Source: Tannerella sp.
GTDB taxonomy: Bacteria; Bacteroidota; Bacteroidia; Bacteroidales; Tannerellaceae
Length of the DNA stretch: 5,159 nt
Assembly (NCBI GenBank): GCA_031272655.1
Contig: JAISTJ010000206.1
Coordinates: 1 to 5,159, forward strand
Direction of reading: 5' to 3'
Position numbers and translations under genes: made by a program. Of this stretch, positions 4,876 through 5,159 are shown in pieces; positions within the stretch are counted from its first letter, which is position 1; each line of letters starts with the position of its first letter. Below the pieces are notes generated by a model. That model had not been told where the DNA came from and ran no database searches. It was given only the letters and a program-made list of their open reading frames with translations.

Positions 4876-5159
4876 GGAAAAAAACCGGTTCTATTGCTTA
4901 ATCCTATTACTAACAACCTCATTATCAACCTGTTACCAACAAAAAGCAGAACCCGTCGCCATGCCGGAGAAGCCCGGCAATTGGGCAAAGATGCTGCAAG
5001 AACGGTATGAGATTTATTTCCCGCCGGACTGGGAGCTGCAAAGCAACGTTGCAGGCGTGGAGTTCGTGCTTCTTTCCAAGAAAAGTTCGCCGCAAGACCG
5101 TTTCCGCGAAAACATCAACCTGACCGTAGAGCCGCTTGCGGATGAGCTGACCCTCGACA
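4766..5159 (+). CDS. Lipoprotein, PsbP/DcrB-like (tentative), N-terminal 131 codons with a repeat-encoded N-terminal extension; C-terminus outside window
   Basis: The frame from ATG 4766 is open to the window end. Residues 1-39 are repeat-derived (HERSNPELRAP, then RHCEERSNPELQVP, then RHCEERSNPEK). Next comes a typical lipoprotein signal: NRF, a hydrophobic YCLILLLTTS, and lipobox LSTC with Cys56. The mature part reads YEIYFPPDWEL (81-91), VEFVLLSKKSSPQDRF (98-113) and RENINLTVEPLAD (114-126). This resembles small PsbP/DcrB-type proteins whose mature domain opens with a 'Y.I.YP..W' pattern; the assignment is from memory. No other ATG occurs in frame before the signal peptide. ATG 4961 would lose both signal and Cys, so 4766 is the most likely start, overlapping the CotH gene by 14 bases and suggesting translational coupling. 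The original start was probably replaced by the repeat. If non-ATG initiation occurs, the true start could lie nearer Asn40. Confidence 0.72.
   Translation, partial: MSVHERSNPELRAPRHCEERSNPELQVPRHCEERSNPEKNRFYCLILLLTTSLSTCYQQKAEPVAMPEKPGNWAKMLQERYEIYFPPDWELQSNVAGVEFVLLSKKSSPQDRFRENINLTVEPLADELTLD

Noticed and set aside
4719..4988. Minus-strand open frame with DCFVPRNDV units
   Set aside because: This is the complementary strand of the same repeats, with no sign of a real protein.
4813..5010. Open frame reading LRGTKQS units on the plus strand
   Set aside because: It is the repeat read in another frame. It overlaps the better-supported lipoprotein frame and has no family resemblance.

Overview
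The window looks like a piece of a Bacteroidales (Bacteroidota) chromosome. Four things point there. The promoters fit the TTTG / TAnnTTTG pattern of that phylum. Start codons follow A/T-rich leaders without Shine-Dalgarno sites. Lipoproteins are abundant, and the one with an acidic run after its Cys fits the surface lipoprotein export signal of the phylum. The AroA protein has a Bacteroidota-like sequence. No species can be named from the sequence alone.

Layout. Positions 1-885 (minus strand) hold the N-terminal 295 codons of aroA (EPSP synthase, shikimate pathway), cut by the window edge. The reading frame stays open but contains two low-complexity, repeat-built insertions. Positions 886-1068 are a divergent promoter region with an A/T direct repeat and a hairpin at the expected 5' end of the rightward transcript. 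Positions 1069-2760 (plus) encode a 563-residue lipoprotein joining a beta-rich N-terminal part, an OmpA-like domain and TPR repeats. A strong intrinsic terminator (2789-2830) follows. Only 14 bases after its T-run, at 2845-4779, begins a 644-residue CotH-kinase-family lipoprotein with an N-terminal coiled coil and a probable surface-export signal. From 4766 to the window end there is a third lipoprotein gene (PsbP/DcrB-like, tentative), open at the right edge. Its reading frame overlaps the end of the CotH gene by 14 bases.

The most interesting signal is a short dispersed repeat with a 26-base core. One perfect core lies inside aroA (629-654, minus strand) and two lie at the start of the third lipoprotein gene (4808-4833 and 4850-4875, plus strand), each region with extra degenerate copies. 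In both genes the repeat is read in the same orientation and frame, giving the peptide RHCEERSNP, and the tandem periods (24 and 42 bases) are multiples of three. In aroA it sits between two conserved active-site segments. In the lipoprotein gene it appears to have replaced the native start, so the only in-frame ATG before the signal peptide lies upstream of the repeats, inside the CotH gene. A 6-base deletion in the first repeat copy also appears to have created the CotH stop codon. This resembles the in-frame palindromic elements known from Rickettsia, seen here in a Bacteroidota-like genome.

The three lipoproteins plausibly all act at the outer membrane or cell surface. A shared pathway cannot be shown from the sequence, and aroA is transcribed in the opposite direction.
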